Assembly (NCBI RefSeq): GCF_043194295.1
Contig: NZ_JBAFVK010000014.1
DNA length: 64,000 bases
Origin: Xanthobacter autotrophicus
GTDB lineage: Bacteria > Pseudomonadota > Alphaproteobacteria > Rhizobiales > Xanthobacteraceae
Strand: one strand, 5' to 3'
In this document: piece after piece, positions 53,127 through 62,276 of the stretch
Position numbering within the stretch: the stretch's first letter is position 1
How the letters are laid out: every line of letters begins with the position of its first letter
Notes under the pieces: model-generated
Seen by the model: the letters and a program-made list of their open reading frames with translations, nothing else
Database searches by the model: none
Told to the model about the DNA's origin: nothing
Translations under genes and position numbers: made by a program

Positions 53127-53453
53127 TTAGGCCCGGAAGCGGGCGGCGAGGCCTTCCGTCGCCCGTGCCAGGATGCCGGCATCCACTCCCACTGCGGTGA
53201 AGAGCGCGCCGATCTCGATGCACCGACGGGCGAAGGCCTCGTCCCCCGTCAGGATGCCCGCTGGCCTACCGGCGGCTTGGATGCGGCGAATGGGCACGTC
53301 CGCCGGCGAATGTTCCGTGTCGAGGAGCAGCCAGTCGAAGCCGGAGCCGGCCACGATTTCGACCGCATAGGCATTCGCCAGCGTGCACCAGAGCCCGAGC
53401 TGCGGCCGCCTCGCCCGGAGCGCGTGTTTGAAGAGGTTGCGTGGCAGGTCCAT
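53127..53453 (-). pseudogene. HpaI-type aldolase with in-frame internal deletion
   Basis: The 108-codon frame joins the aldolase N-terminus (MDLPRNLFKHALRARRPQLG to LLLDTEHSPAD) to its C-terminus (IQAAGRPAGILTGDEAFARR to GILARATEGLAARFRA). Compared with the 259-residue copy at 50222-51001 about 150 codons are missing, including the metal-binding Glu and Asp. Start and stop are intact. The 9-bp repeat CGGCGAATG occurs at 53284 and 53304 around the junction. No aldolase activity is expected. Confidence 0.85.
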
Positions 53454-53461
53454 GGTCGTCC

Positions 53462-54244
53462 TCAGGTGAAGGAGACGCTGATGGCGCCTATCGGCCCGTA
53501 GTCGGCGGTAATAACGTCGCGGGCGGTGATGTCTACCGGGCGCGTGAAGGACCCGGCAAGCACGATCTGTCCTTTCAGCAACTTGGCTCCCACCACCGAA
53601 AGCTTGTTTACGAGCCAGGCGATACCGGCCGCCGGATGGCCCATCACGGCCGCCGACACACCGCTCTCCTCGATGATGCCGTTCTTGGACAGCGTGGCGC
53701 CCACCCAACGGATGTCCACATCCATGGGGCGAACCACCCGGCCGCCCACCACGATGGCGCCAAAGGCGGCATTGTCGGCGATGGTATCGACGATGGTGCG
53801 CGGCACATCGGTGCGATAGTCGATGATTTCCAGTGCTGGCATCACGAATTCAGTGGCCCGCATCACGTCATAGATGCGGGCGCCAGGGCCGGAAAGGTCC
53901 TCACCCATGATGAAGGCGAGTTCCACCTCAAGACGCGGCTTGATGAAGCGCGACGCGGGGATCTGCGCCCCGTCGTTGTAGAGCGCATCGTCGAGGATGC
54001 GGCCATAATCCGGCTCGGTCATCTTCGACGCCATCTGCATGGCGCGCGAGGTCAGCCCGATCTTGTGGCCTACTACCCGCGCGCCCGTGGCGATGCGCGC
54101 CTGCGCCCACAGGTCCTGGACGCGGTAGGCGTCCTCGATCTCCATCTGCGGGAAGGTCCGGCTGAGCTGCGCCACCGGCTTTCCCTCGCGCTCGGCGCGC
54201 AGGATCTGTTCGGCGCCGCGACGGCGCTCTTCCTCGGTCAGCAT
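53462..54244 (-). CDS. hpaH: 2-Oxo-acid hydratase, HpaH-like (second copy)
   Basis: A 260-residue hydratase nearly collinear with the one at 51009-51791: MEIEDAYRVQDLWAQARIAT, VVGHKIGLTSRAMQMASKMT, EPDYGRILDDALYNDGAQIP, RLEVELAFIMGEDL. Metal ligands are kept. It stands 8 bp before a gutted aldolase, in the same order and spacing as the intact pair, so the pair was duplicated. It remains open and should be active. It probably belongs to the minus-strand operon headed by the MFS gene at 56367. Confidence 0.9.
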   Translation of the reverse strand: MLTEEERRRGAEQILRAEREGKPVAQLSRTFPQMEIEDAYRVQDLWAQARIATGARVVGHKIGLTSRAMQMASKMTEPDYGRILDDALYNDGAQIPASRFIKPRLEVELAFIMGEDLSGPGARIYDVMRATEFVMPALEIIDYRTDVPRTIVDTIADNAAFGAIVVGGRVVRPMDVDIRWVGATLSKNGIIEESGVSAAVMGHPAAGIAWLVNKLSVVGAKLLKGQIVLAGSFTRPVDITARDVITADYGPIGAISVSFT

Positions 54245-54271
54245 GTGTGATTGACTCCCGTCGTCGGGCTC

Positions 54272-55111
54272 TCAGAAAAGGGCGATGGGTCGGATGGGCG
54301 ACCCCGTGGCACCACTGATGCGCAGCGGCTGTGCCACGAAGGCGAACAGGCCGGGAGCCGCCGCGCCCAGTTCTTCGAGCGCCAGGTTCTCGATGATGTG
54401 GATGCCGTTCTGAGCGATCAGGATCATGTGGACTTCAAGCGTGATGTTGTGGTGGTTCATCACCTCGAAGGCCGACGTGTCGGAGCCCACCGAGAACGGC
54501 TTGCGCGCCGCGAGCCACTGCCCGCCCTCGGCACCCGGCCCCGGTGCCCCGGCGGAATCGAGGCCGAGATATTTCGGCGAATTGGACCAGTAGGCCGCCC
54601 AGCCGGTGCGCACCAGAACCACGTCTCCGGCCTCGATAGAGGTGCCCGAGGCCTCCTCCGCGGCTTCGAGGTCAGCCGCCGTGATCTCATAAGCCGGCGC
54701 GAGTGCCGCGACCCCCAGGCTGCGCGCCACGTCGAGCAGCACCCCCCGCCGGAAGATGGGGGCGATGGTCTCTGCCCCGTGCACCTTGAACAGGTCCGTG
54801 CCCTGCTGCTGCTCGCCCGCGTCGAACTTGCCGTAGAGCGCCCCGTGCTCCGACACGTGGCACAGGGCGTCGATGTGGGTCGAGGAGTGGGTGCTCGTGA
54901 CCATCAGTTCGTTGGACGAGGAATGGCCGCAACAGCGCAGCACGTCGCCGTGCCGGTTGTTGAGGGTGATGTGGAACGGCGGATGGGCCGGGTGGATGGG
55001 CATGCCCTTCTGCATGGGATGGCTGAGGTCGATCCGGCATGCGCCGTCGGCGGCCGTGAGCCACGCATTGGGATCGAACACGCGGGAAAGAGGCGCGGTG
55101 GCGATGTTCAT
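54272..55111 (-). CDS. Cyclase-family (kynurenine formamidase-like) metal hydrolase
   Basis: A 279-residue protein of the cyclase/KynB family. The metal motif HxxTHxDxxxH is HSSTHIDALCH near residue 73; RIDLSHPMQKGMPIHP and GDVVLVRTGWAAYW are also typical. The family hydrolyses formamides and lactone-like bonds. ATG at 55111 overlaps the MFS stop (ATGA). In this operon it may open a lactone or an N-formyl or amide intermediate, but the substrate is not visible. Followed after 27 bp by the second hydratase. Confidence 0.85.
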   Translation of the reverse strand: MNIATAPLSRVFDPNAWLTAADGACRIDLSHPMQKGMPIHPAHPPFHITLNNRHGDVLRCCGHSSSNELMVTSTHSSTHIDALCHVSEHGALYGKFDAGEQQQGTDLFKVHGAETIAPIFRRGVLLDVARSLGVAALAPAYEITAADLEAAEEASGTSIEAGDVVLVRTGWAAYWSNSPKYLGLDSAGAPGPGAEGGQWLAARKPFSVGSDTSAFEVMNHHNITLEVHMILIAQNGIHIIENLALEELGAAAPGLFAFVAQPLRISGATGSPIRPIALF

Positions 55112-56367
55112 TGCAGCTTGGCTCCCTTGGTCTCGGGAAGGAAGATCAGGACGATCAGGCCGGCGAGGAGGAAGAAACCGGCGGTGAAGGCGAGGGCTCC
55201 GGAAAGGCCGTAACTCGACGCCAGGAGGCCCACTGCGGCGGGGGCGAGCGCGCTCACCGCGCGACCGGCGTTGTAGATGAAGCCCTGGGCCGTAGCGCGC
55301 ACATTGGTGGGGAACAACTCGGCGAAGGTAGGCGCGAAGCCCGAGTAGAAGCCGGTGCCGAAGAAGGCGACGACGGGCCCGAACAGGAGCAGCATGGTGG
55401 GCGTGGAAATCATCGTGTAGACCGGCACCGCCAGCGCCGAGAGCACGAAGTAGGTGACGAAAGCCACCTTGCGGCCCAGCGAGTCGGCCACATAGCCGAA
55501 GGAGATGAAGCCGAGCGCGGCGCCCACCTGCATCACCACGATCCAGGTGGTGGACTTCACGAGGTCGAGGCCGGGGCCGCCGTTGGCGACGGGGGTGGCG
55601 AGCCAAGTGGGGATCCAGGTGAACAGGCCCCAGTAGCCGCACATCGCCGCGGCGGTGAAAGCGAAGCACACCGCGGTGCTGCGCCCATGCTCACCACAGA
55701 GCATGCGCAGGGTTTCCATCAGCGAGAGGCGGTGGGTCTGCTGTTTCCAGATCTCCGGCTCCGGCGTGTGGCGGCGAATCCAGAAGGCCAGCAACGCCGG
55801 CGCGATGCCGAAGAAGAAGGCGCCGCGCCAGCCAATCACCGGCAGCAGCACCGCCGCCACGATGGCCGCAAGCGCATAGCCGGAGGCGAAGGCACTCTGC
55901 ACCCAGGCCATCACCTTGCCCCGGTGTTGGGCCGGCCAGGTCTCGGTGATGAGGGCGGCGCCCGCCGACCACTCGCCGCCGACGCCAAGTCCCACCACGA
56001 TACGGAAGAGGAGGAGCTGCGCCACGCTCTGCGAGAAACCGCACAGCAGCGTCCCCACCGAATAGCACAGAATGGACAGCACCATGGAGCGGGTGCGGCC
56101 GATCCGATCAGCGAGGAAGCCGAACACAAGACCGCCGAAGGCCGTGGCGACGAGACTCGCCGAAGCAATCATGCCGGCGGTGGAACGGTCCATCCCGAGG
56201 TCGGTGCTGATGTGGCTCAGCAACATCGCGAACAGCAGCAAGTCCATGATGTCCAGCGCCCAGCCCAGATATGCGGACCAGAACGCCTGCCACTGCACCT
56301 TCGTCGCACCTACATACCACCGCGCGCTGGCAGGCGTAGGTGTCTTGGCAGAGAGTTCCATGCTCAT
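55108..56367 (-). CDS. MFS transporter, sugar/aromatic-acid porter type
   Basis: A 419-residue protein with 12 likely membrane segments. Motif A between TM2 and TM3 reads GFLADRIGRTRSM, and its second-half repeat is GYVADSLGRKVAF. The N-terminus WQAFWSAYLGWALDIMDLLL has the Asp found in aromatic-acid:H+ symporters and related shikimate or sialic-acid carriers. ATG at 56367 follows GGAGGAAG. It heads a minus-strand operon with the cyclase-like hydrolase and hydratase, and probably imports their acid substrate. A LysR gene diverges from it. Confidence 0.88.
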   Translation of the reverse strand: MSMELSAKTPTPASARWYVGATKVQWQAFWSAYLGWALDIMDLLLFAMLLSHISTDLGMDRSTAGMIASASLVATAFGGLVFGFLADRIGRTRSMVLSILCYSVGTLLCGFSQSVAQLLLFRIVVGLGVGGEWSAGAALITETWPAQHRGKVMAWVQSAFASGYALAAIVAAVLLPVIGWRGAFFFGIAPALLAFWIRRHTPEPEIWKQQTHRLSLMETLRMLCGEHGRSTAVCFAFTAAAMCGYWGLFTWIPTWLATPVANGGPGLDLVKSTTWIVVMQVGAALGFISFGYVADSLGRKVAFVTYFVLSALAVPVYTMISTPTMLLLFGPVVAFFGTGFYSGFAPTFAELFPTNVRATAQGFIYNAGRAVSALAPAAVGLLASSYGLSGALAFTAGFFLLAGLIVLIFLPETKGAKLQ

Positions 56368-56599
56368 CGGCTTCCTCCAGCGTTTGTTGCTTGCTTGGAT
56401 CCGGGAGTGTCCGGCTCACCGGCCGCTCGGGTGTCTTGAGACGACGGGTGCGGCCGCATTGGCGTCGGAGCTTGATAAGAACGGCCGGAAGGTGCCGCAA
56501 TTGGTCAATTTTCAAGCGCGCTGTGAACAGAATTGACATGTGCGCATCAGACCCGCATGCGTGCTTGGCTTCTGCTTCTGTCGCGATATGTGATCCAAG

Positions 56600-57508
56600 A
56601 TGGCTGCCCCGTACCGTTCGCTTCCGTCCATCCAAACGCTGCGGTGCTTCGAGGCGGCTGCGCGCCTCGGCAGCTTCACTCTGGCCGCTGACGAAATGTG
56701 CATCACCCACAGCGCCATCAGCCACCAGATCCGCGGCCTTGAAGAAGCCATCGGGCAGCCCCTTTTCATGCGCCAGGGCAACAGGATGACGCTGACGATG
56801 GTGGGACGCAGCCTTGCCGCCGAGACGCGCCGGGCGCTCGACTATCTGAGCCAGGCCTATGCGGTGGCTCACGTGCAGGCGGTTCCTCAGTCGGAGATGC
56901 TCAATCTGGCTGTGCAGATCGGCCTCGCCGAGCACTGGCTGCTGCCCCGCCTCGACGCATTCAAGACCGCGCTGGGGCCGGTGAGGTTGCGGCTGACCAG
57001 CTTGCCTGACCTCGGGGAGAAATGTCCGGACGACACGGATATCGCCCTCGTCTACGGCACCGGTGACGTGACGGGCATGATGTCCGAGAAAATCGCCGAG
57101 GAGGTGGTGTTCCCGGTGTGCAGCCCATCGTTCCTCGCGCGCCATCCCGCTCTTTCGATCGAGACGATGCCCGACGTGCCGCTGCTGCTGCACTCCCAGG
57201 TGACATGGAACCTGTGGCTTGAAAAAGCCGGCCTGCCGATCCTCTATCCCGCCCACTCCACGCTGCTCGACGACATTGCCTTGACCATTCGGGGCGCCCT
57301 CGCCGGGCAGGGCATCGCCATGGCGCGCTCGCTGCTGGTGCGCGACTATCTTGAGCGGGGCGAACTCGTGCGGCTGTTCGACCTCTCGGTGCCCGGCATT
57401 TTCAGTTATCACCTCGCATGCCGCACGAAGGAGATCCGCGAGCGCTTCGCGGCTCCCCTCGATTGGCTTGGCCAGAGACTTCGGCACGCATGCGCGCCTC
57501 AGCAGTAG
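56600..57508 (+). CDS. LysR-family regulator (GcvA-like)
   Basis: A 302-residue LysR protein: LPSIQTLRCFEAAARLGSFT, LAADEMCITHSAISHQIRGL and QPLFMRQGNRMTLTMVGR make the DNA-binding domain, of the GcvA/AmpR-like branch. The effector domain includes DIALVYGTGDVTGMMSEKIA and GALAGQGIAMARSLLVRDYL. It is divergent from the MFS operon at 56367 with a 232-bp gap; such genes commonly activate the divergent operon in the presence of its substrate. A strong hairpin follows its stop. Confidence 0.88.
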   Translation: MAAPYRSLPSIQTLRCFEAAARLGSFTLAADEMCITHSAISHQIRGLEEAIGQPLFMRQGNRMTLTMVGRSLAAETRRALDYLSQAYAVAHVQAVPQSEMLNLAVQIGLAEHWLLPRLDAFKTALGPVRLRLTSLPDLGEKCPDDTDIALVYGTGDVTGMMSEKIAEEVVFPVCSPSFLARHPALSIETMPDVPLLLHSQVTWNLWLEKAGLPILYPAHSTLLDDIALTIRGALAGQGIAMARSLLVRDYLERGELVRLFDLSVPGIFSYHLACRTKEIRERFAAPLDWLGQRLRHACAPQQ

Positions 57509-57509
57509 A

Positions 57510-57539
57510 GGTGCCGGCCGCTGGGACACGGCCGGCACC
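57510..57539. terminator. Strong hairpin between convergent LysR and outer-membrane protein genes
   Basis: GGTGCCGGCCG (57510-57520) pairs perfectly with CGGCCGGCACC (57529-57539) over an 8-nt loop. It lies between two stop codons 38 bp apart and can end both transcripts. No long U-tract. Confidence 0.65.
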
Positions 57540-57545
57540 ACATCA

Positions 57546-58445
57546 TCAGGGGACCCGCAGCGGCAGCAGGAACTGGCACCAGAAGCGCTCGCCTTCCGGC
57601 CGGTTCTCGGTAGCGAATTCATGCTGCCATTTCAGGGCAATGGCGCCGTTCGGCGTGCCGTAGGAAATCTGCGGCCCGATGGCGATGCCTTGCTGCCGGA
57701 ACCCGTCCTGGTAGACGACACCCTCCACCTTGTCGTCGGTGAACTGCTTGATCACATAACCGCCGATGCCGATGGCCAGCGGCGGGATGGTGTCGAACGC
57801 ATGGTAGTTCACCCCGAAATCCATAAAGAACAGGGAACCGGATCGATAGTCCGTATCCGTGTTCTCGGTATGGAACTCAAGGCCGATCGCGCCCGAAATC
57901 TCCAACTTCGGCGTCGGAAACCAGGTAAAGTTGGCGAGCGGGTTGATGCTGTAAAAATTGTTGGAGATCCCGCCCCCCGTGGGGATGAATATATCGACGC
58001 CGGCGTAGCCGAGGAAGGTCTTGTCCGCATTCGACCAGCCGAGATAGAGCGGCTGCAGCGTGATGTCGCCGACGCCGAAGGAACTTTGCGATCCCGAAGC
58101 CGTTCCGACATCCACGTTCATGATGGGAACGACAATGCCCGACACGAGTTCGAACGGGCCGAGGCTCACGTCCCAGCCGTGGAGCAGGCGCGCCGCATTG
58201 ACGGCCACGTCAGCCTTGAAGCCGGGCACGGCTGCGTTTCCCTGACCGTCGGTGAAAGCACCGGCGGTGTAATAGACAGTATAGTTCTGCCACCAGGTCT
58301 CGCCGGGCCCCGGCAGGGCGCCGGCCATGACGGTATTGACGCCGATGGGATAGGCGATAGCGCCGTTTTCCGTGGCCCGCGCGAGTTGTGGCATGGCGAG
58401 GATCGCACCGCCCAGGCAGGCGGCGAGCAGGTTCGATTTGGACAT
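57546..58445 (-). CDS. Outer-membrane protein, MetA-pathway phenol-degradation (transporter) family
   Basis: A 299-residue protein with a signal peptide (MSKSNLLAACLGGAILAMPQ, cleavage near ARA-TEN). The mature part has the alternating strands and WWQNYTVYYTAGAF, VNAARLLHGWDVSLGPFELV and IGPQISYGTPNGAIALKWQH typical of Phenol_MetA_deg proteins, the last strand ending the barrel. It lies 77 bp after an MFS gene on the same strand and would admit the aromatic substrate through the outer membrane. It is a distant relative of the protein at 14431. Confidence 0.83.
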   Translation of the reverse strand: MSKSNLLAACLGGAILAMPQLARATENGAIAYPIGVNTVMAGALPGPGETWWQNYTVYYTAGAFTDGQGNAAVPGFKADVAVNAARLLHGWDVSLGPFELVSGIVVPIMNVDVGTASGSQSSFGVGDITLQPLYLGWSNADKTFLGYAGVDIFIPTGGGISNNFYSINPLANFTWFPTPKLEISGAIGLEFHTENTDTDYRSGSLFFMDFGVNYHAFDTIPPLAIGIGGYVIKQFTDDKVEGVVYQDGFRQQGIAIGPQISYGTPNGAIALKWQHEFATENRPEGERFWCQFLLPLRVP

Positions 58446-58522
58446 TTGCCCCCCTGTCAGGATTTGTTTTCAGCTCATGGGCCGGCGGAAGGCGGCCGCC
58501 GGCCCCTCCAAATTCGGTTGCG

Positions 58523-59791
58523 CTATCCATTGACGGGTGAAGGAGCCGGCTCCCGCACAAGGTCCTTGCGGGCGCGGCGCGGCGCGGTTTCCTTGAGTGC
58601 CGTGCACACGATGAAGCCGACCAGCATGGCGCCGACCGCGAGGTGCAGGATGTACTGGATGCCGAAATGGTGGGCGACGGTGCCCGCAATGATGGGCGCG
58701 ATGCCGCCGCCGAAGATCTCTCCGGTGCCGATGACGATGCCCGAGGCCGTGGCCATCAGCGCCGCGGGGACGGCCTCGACGCTGAGCGGACCCACGGTGA
58801 GGCAGATGAGCGCGAAGTTGAAGAAGTGGGCTCCAAACAGGAACAGGAAGAGCCACACGGGATCAGCTCCGGTCCCCATGAGCAGGAGCAGGAAGCCGAT
58901 GGCCCCGAGCACCGAGACGATCATGATCGGCTTGCGGCCGAGGCGATCGGACAGCCAGGGCATGAGAACCGTGCCGAGGCTGGCGCCGAACCCGATGCCC
59001 GACAGGACGAAGCCCATGGCCTGTACGTCGAGGTGGAGGTGATCCGTGAGATAGTTGGGCATCAACGCGCTGGTGACGACGAGTGTGGTGAGCCAGCAGA
59101 GCATTCCCACCATGTTGAGGGGAATGTTCCGGTAGCGGAAGACATCGGTCCAGCGATGGGCGGAGGCGTCGTGGGTCGCGGTATGGAGCGCCGCCGCCGC
59201 GCGCGGCACATTGCGCAGCACCCGGTAGAGCAGGAAGGCCACGATGAGGCCCGGCGCCGCGACCAGAAGGAAAATCCACCGCCAGTCGACAATCTCCAGC
59301 AACTGGGTGACGAGGATGGGGGCGAGGCCGAGGCCGAACAGCGGCATGGCCATCTGCTGGATGCCGAGATTGAGCCCGTGGCGCGTGGGCTTGGAGGCCT
59401 CCAGCGTCGCGGTGATGCTGGCCGGCGCATAGGCGCCCTCCGAGAACCCCATGAGCGCGCGCACCAGGAGAAGTCCGCCAACCCCGCCGGCAAGGCCGCT
59501 GGCACCGGCGAGGAGGGAGAAGATCACCAGGGAACCGATAACCACTTTCCGGCGCCCGATGCGGTCGGAAATATTCCCCATGAAGAACGCCGATATCCCC
59601 CAGGCGATAGCGAGAATACCGGTGATGTGGCCCAGATCCTGGTAGGTGAGGCCGAGATCCTTCATGATCGCCGGAAACATCGGCATGATCATGAAGCGGT
59701 CTATGCCGACGAGGCCGAAGCCGAGCGACAGCAGAGCCACCGCCTTCCATTCGTACTGTCTATCCCAGGCTACCTTGGCGTGCGATTGCAT
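58523..59791 (-). CDS. MFS transporter, aromatic/organic-acid porter
   Basis: A 422-residue protein with 12 likely membrane segments. FMGNISDRIGRRKVVIGSLV is motif A after TM2, and PWLSDRLGRKPIMIVSVLGA its repeat in the second half. GIDRFMIMPMFPAIMKDLGL opens the protein with an Asp in TM1, as in acid:H+ symporters. ATG at 59791 follows GGGAGGA; the frame is open further upstream without a site. A palindrome core shared with the IclR operator lies about 370 bp upstream. Probably imports the precursor for the hydroxyquinol branch. Confidence 0.87.
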   Translation of the reverse strand: MQSHAKVAWDRQYEWKAVALLSLGFGLVGIDRFMIMPMFPAIMKDLGLTYQDLGHITGILAIAWGISAFFMGNISDRIGRRKVVIGSLVIFSLLAGASGLAGGVGGLLLVRALMGFSEGAYAPASITATLEASKPTRHGLNLGIQQMAMPLFGLGLAPILVTQLLEIVDWRWIFLLVAAPGLIVAFLLYRVLRNVPRAAAALHTATHDASAHRWTDVFRYRNIPLNMVGMLCWLTTLVVTSALMPNYLTDHLHLDVQAMGFVLSGIGFGASLGTVLMPWLSDRLGRKPIMIVSVLGAIGFLLLLMGTGADPVWLFLFLFGAHFFNFALICLTVGPLSVEAVPAALMATASGIVIGTGEIFGGGIAPIIAGTVAHHFGIQYILHLAVGAMLVGFIVCTALKETAPRRARKDLVREPAPSPVNG

Positions 59792-60478
59792 TCCGTCCTC
59801 CCTTGGATCCGGTTCAATGTTTGTGGCCGTTATTTTTCTTGGCGTTGTCGCTGCGACGATGCATTCCATGCGCGTCGCAGTGGATGTATTTAATAGTTTT
59901 GGATGAAGTATTCTTGAGATTTGAACAAACGAAGTCGCTGCACGGCTCGGATGACCCGCGCGATTCAAGCTGTTTCACAAATGCTGTGACAGATTGGGCT
60001 CTATACGAACGTTCCGCTGCGTGCGGCGGCCCAATGCTGTCCTATGGCGCGCGGATAGCCATGCTTCCCTCCTCTTGGCGTTTCTCTCTAAAGGGCGCCC
60101 TGCATCACCCCGGCGACGCCGGAGCGGTGGAACACCTCGTTTTGTTCATTAAACGATACAAGTGCATCGTTATATGCATAATCATCGAAAGTCGAATATG
60201 TGTCAACAACGACGCTGCACTTCCGGGACAAAGCCTCTCCTGCCCCAAGAAAAACTACCTTGATGCCGATCGTCGCGCCGCTTCAGCGGTATTGCGCGGT
60301 GCCGGGACAAGACAAATGCTCCGCACTCGCCAACGCGGCATGCCCCAGCGTTGAGCGGCACGGGCGATCACCCGCCCCGCTCCGCTCCTGCCGTGATCCC
60401 TGCGGGTACCAAAGGCCGCGCACGCGGCCACGCGCCTGCGCCGTCTTCAATCGACGGACCGTCCGTCGCCGAGCCCCT
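59792..60478. other. Intergenic region upstream of the MFS gene
   Basis: About 690 bp. The part nearest the gene and 60140-60210 are A+T-rich and should hold the MFS promoter. It contains the IclR-like site at 60154-60169. No gene is supported; short plus-strand frames lack start signals. Confidence 0.45.
60154..60169. promoter_or_regulatory. IclR-like operator core upstream of MFS
   Basis: CGATACAAGTGCATCG, embedded in AACGAT/ATCGTT arms (60152-60171). It matches the centre of the 32-bp palindrome at 52171-52186 at 13 of 16 positions, which suggests control by the IclR protein at 52218. Confidence 0.5.
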
Positions 60479-62152
60479 TCAGGCGCTGTGCGCCGTCCGG
60501 TCGGGCTGGCCGTCGCGGACCTCGAACTTGCTGAGATGAAGCCGCTCCAGCACCTGGTCCATGACGCGGCGCAAGTCGTCCTCCGACGCGGCGGAGGCGG
60601 CCACGTAGAAGTCAGGGCGCAGAACCACATAGCGCGCCCCGATGCGGCCCAGCCATTGCGCGTAGGCGCCGTTCACATCCACCGCGTCGCAGTCCGTGCC
60701 TTCGAAGCCGATATGCACGCAGCGCCCGTCGAGGAAGCGGAGCGCCGCGCGCTGCTGCTCCGTCAGCACCGCCTCTGGCGAGGCGCCGAGGCCCAGCACC
60801 ATCCAGCCACGGCCCACCACGTCGTCGAACCGGCCGCTACGCTCCGTCGTGCTCACGATGCCCTGCACCGAAAGCTCGCCGGCATGGGGCGTGCCTTCCA
60901 CCCAGGCGCCGCTGCCGAGGCAGGCGACATCGGTGGGCACCGGCGTGCCGTCGGACGCCGCGAGTTCGGCGATCATCCTCCGGTCGCGCGCGTCGGCTTC
61001 CTCGGGATCGGTGATGCAGATGATCTTGCCGAGATCCATCGAGAACTCGATGTAGTGGCGCGCGTGCGCCTTGCGCTCCGTGCCATAGGTGTCGAGCAGA
61101 CGATCATTGGCCTTGCCGGAGAGGATCAGGTCGAGACGCCAGGCCAGCGCCACAGAATCGCGCAGGCCCGCGCACATGCCCTCCCCTGCGAAGGGCGGCA
61201 TCAGGTGGGCTGCATCGCCGGCGATGAGGCCGCGGCCGCGTCGCCAGGTCTCCGCCCACCGCGCCTGGAAGCGATAGACCGCGCTGCGCTCCAGGGTGGC
61301 GTTCTGCGGCGTCAGGCCCCAGGGCTCGAGCAGCCGCCAGGCCGATTCCGGCGCCGCGAGCGCCTGCGGATCCTCGCCGGGTAGAACCATATATTCCCAG
61401 CGCCGGCGGCCCGGCCCGGCTGGCACGATCGTGGTGGGACGCTGGGGATCGCACAACTGCCACTGCGACGGCGACATCTCGTAGGGTCCGTGCGGGAGCA
61501 TGTCGAGGATGAGCCAGTCGAAGAAGAAGCCGTGATCGACGAAGTCGAGGCCCAGCGCCTGGCGCACGAAGCTGTTGGCACCGTCGGCGCCGACCACATA
61601 GCGCGCGCGGATGGTCTCAGTGGTGGTCTCGCCGGCGGCGTTGGTGACGGTGCCCCCCAGCAACACGCCGTCCGCGTCCTGGGAGAGCGCCGTTGCCTGC
61701 CAGCCCCAGCGCAGCGTCACCGATGGCACCTCGCCGGCGATCCTGCGCAGCCGCTTTTCAAGGTCGGGCTGGTTGAACCAGTAGCGCACTCGCCAGCCTG
61801 ACGCCGACGTGCTCGCCCAGTCCACCACCAGCAGCGTCTCGCCCTTGGCATTCTTCCAGTAATAAAGCTCGTCGTGATAGTTGATAGCGTCGTCCTGGTC
61901 GGAATCGATGCCCAGGATCGAGAGGATGCGGGCGATCTCGTGGTCGTAGGTCACCGCCCGCGGCTGCGCGTAGGCGGTTGGCCATTTCTCCACCAAGGTC
62001 ACCCGGTGGCCGCGCAGGCCGAGCAGCACGGCGAGCAGGGTGCCCACCGGGCCGGCGCCGACGATGGCCACGTCGGCATCGAAGCCGCCCGGCCGCGGCG
62101 CACCCGTATCGTCGAAGAGGCCGTGTGAAGCGGCGGATTTGGTTGGCGTCAT
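60479..62152 (-). CDS. FAD-dependent aromatic hydroxylase (MhpA/resorcinol hydroxylase-like)
   Basis: A 557-residue flavoprotein. DADVAIVGAGPVGTLLAVLL (near residue 25) is the FAD fold; VVGADGANSFVRQALGLDFV the DG motif; RGRGLIAGDAAHLMPPFAGE the GD motif; the C-terminal thioredoxin-like domain ends at LHLSKFEV. This matches MhpA-type 3-(3-hydroxyphenyl)propionate and resorcinol hydroxylases. ATG at 62152 follows GGGAGGA; the frame is open upstream. Next to hydroxyquinol dioxygenase and maleylacetate reductase genes, it most likely makes hydroxyquinol (1,2,4-trihydroxybenzene) from resorcinol or a similar phenol. Confidence 0.87.
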   Translation of the reverse strand: MTPTKSAASHGLFDDTGAPRPGGFDADVAIVGAGPVGTLLAVLLGLRGHRVTLVEKWPTAYAQPRAVTYDHEIARILSILGIDSDQDDAINYHDELYYWKNAKGETLLVVDWASTSASGWRVRYWFNQPDLEKRLRRIAGEVPSVTLRWGWQATALSQDADGVLLGGTVTNAAGETTTETIRARYVVGADGANSFVRQALGLDFVDHGFFFDWLILDMLPHGPYEMSPSQWQLCDPQRPTTIVPAGPGRRRWEYMVLPGEDPQALAAPESAWRLLEPWGLTPQNATLERSAVYRFQARWAETWRRGRGLIAGDAAHLMPPFAGEGMCAGLRDSVALAWRLDLILSGKANDRLLDTYGTERKAHARHYIEFSMDLGKIICITDPEEADARDRRMIAELAASDGTPVPTDVACLGSGAWVEGTPHAGELSVQGIVSTTERSGRFDDVVGRGWMVLGLGASPEAVLTEQQRAALRFLDGRCVHIGFEGTDCDAVDVNGAYAQWLGRIGARYVVLRPDFYVAASAASEDDLRRVMDQVLERLHLSKFEVRDGQPDRTAHSA

Positions 62153-62276
62153 GTGATGTCCTCCCTTTAAGGGCTTGGGCAATGTCCGACCGGCCGGCTT
62201 ATGCGCGCGGTGCCGCAGCGCCGGATCCTCATTCAATAGCGGATGGCCGCGGGTGACCGTCTCGTGGCGCGACGCC

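Noticed and set aside
55111..59893. Long plus-strand frames opposite the two MFS genes and the outer-membrane protein
   Set aside because: Composition is Glu/His/Arg-rich without hydrophobic or domain structure; the minus strand encodes clear transporters.
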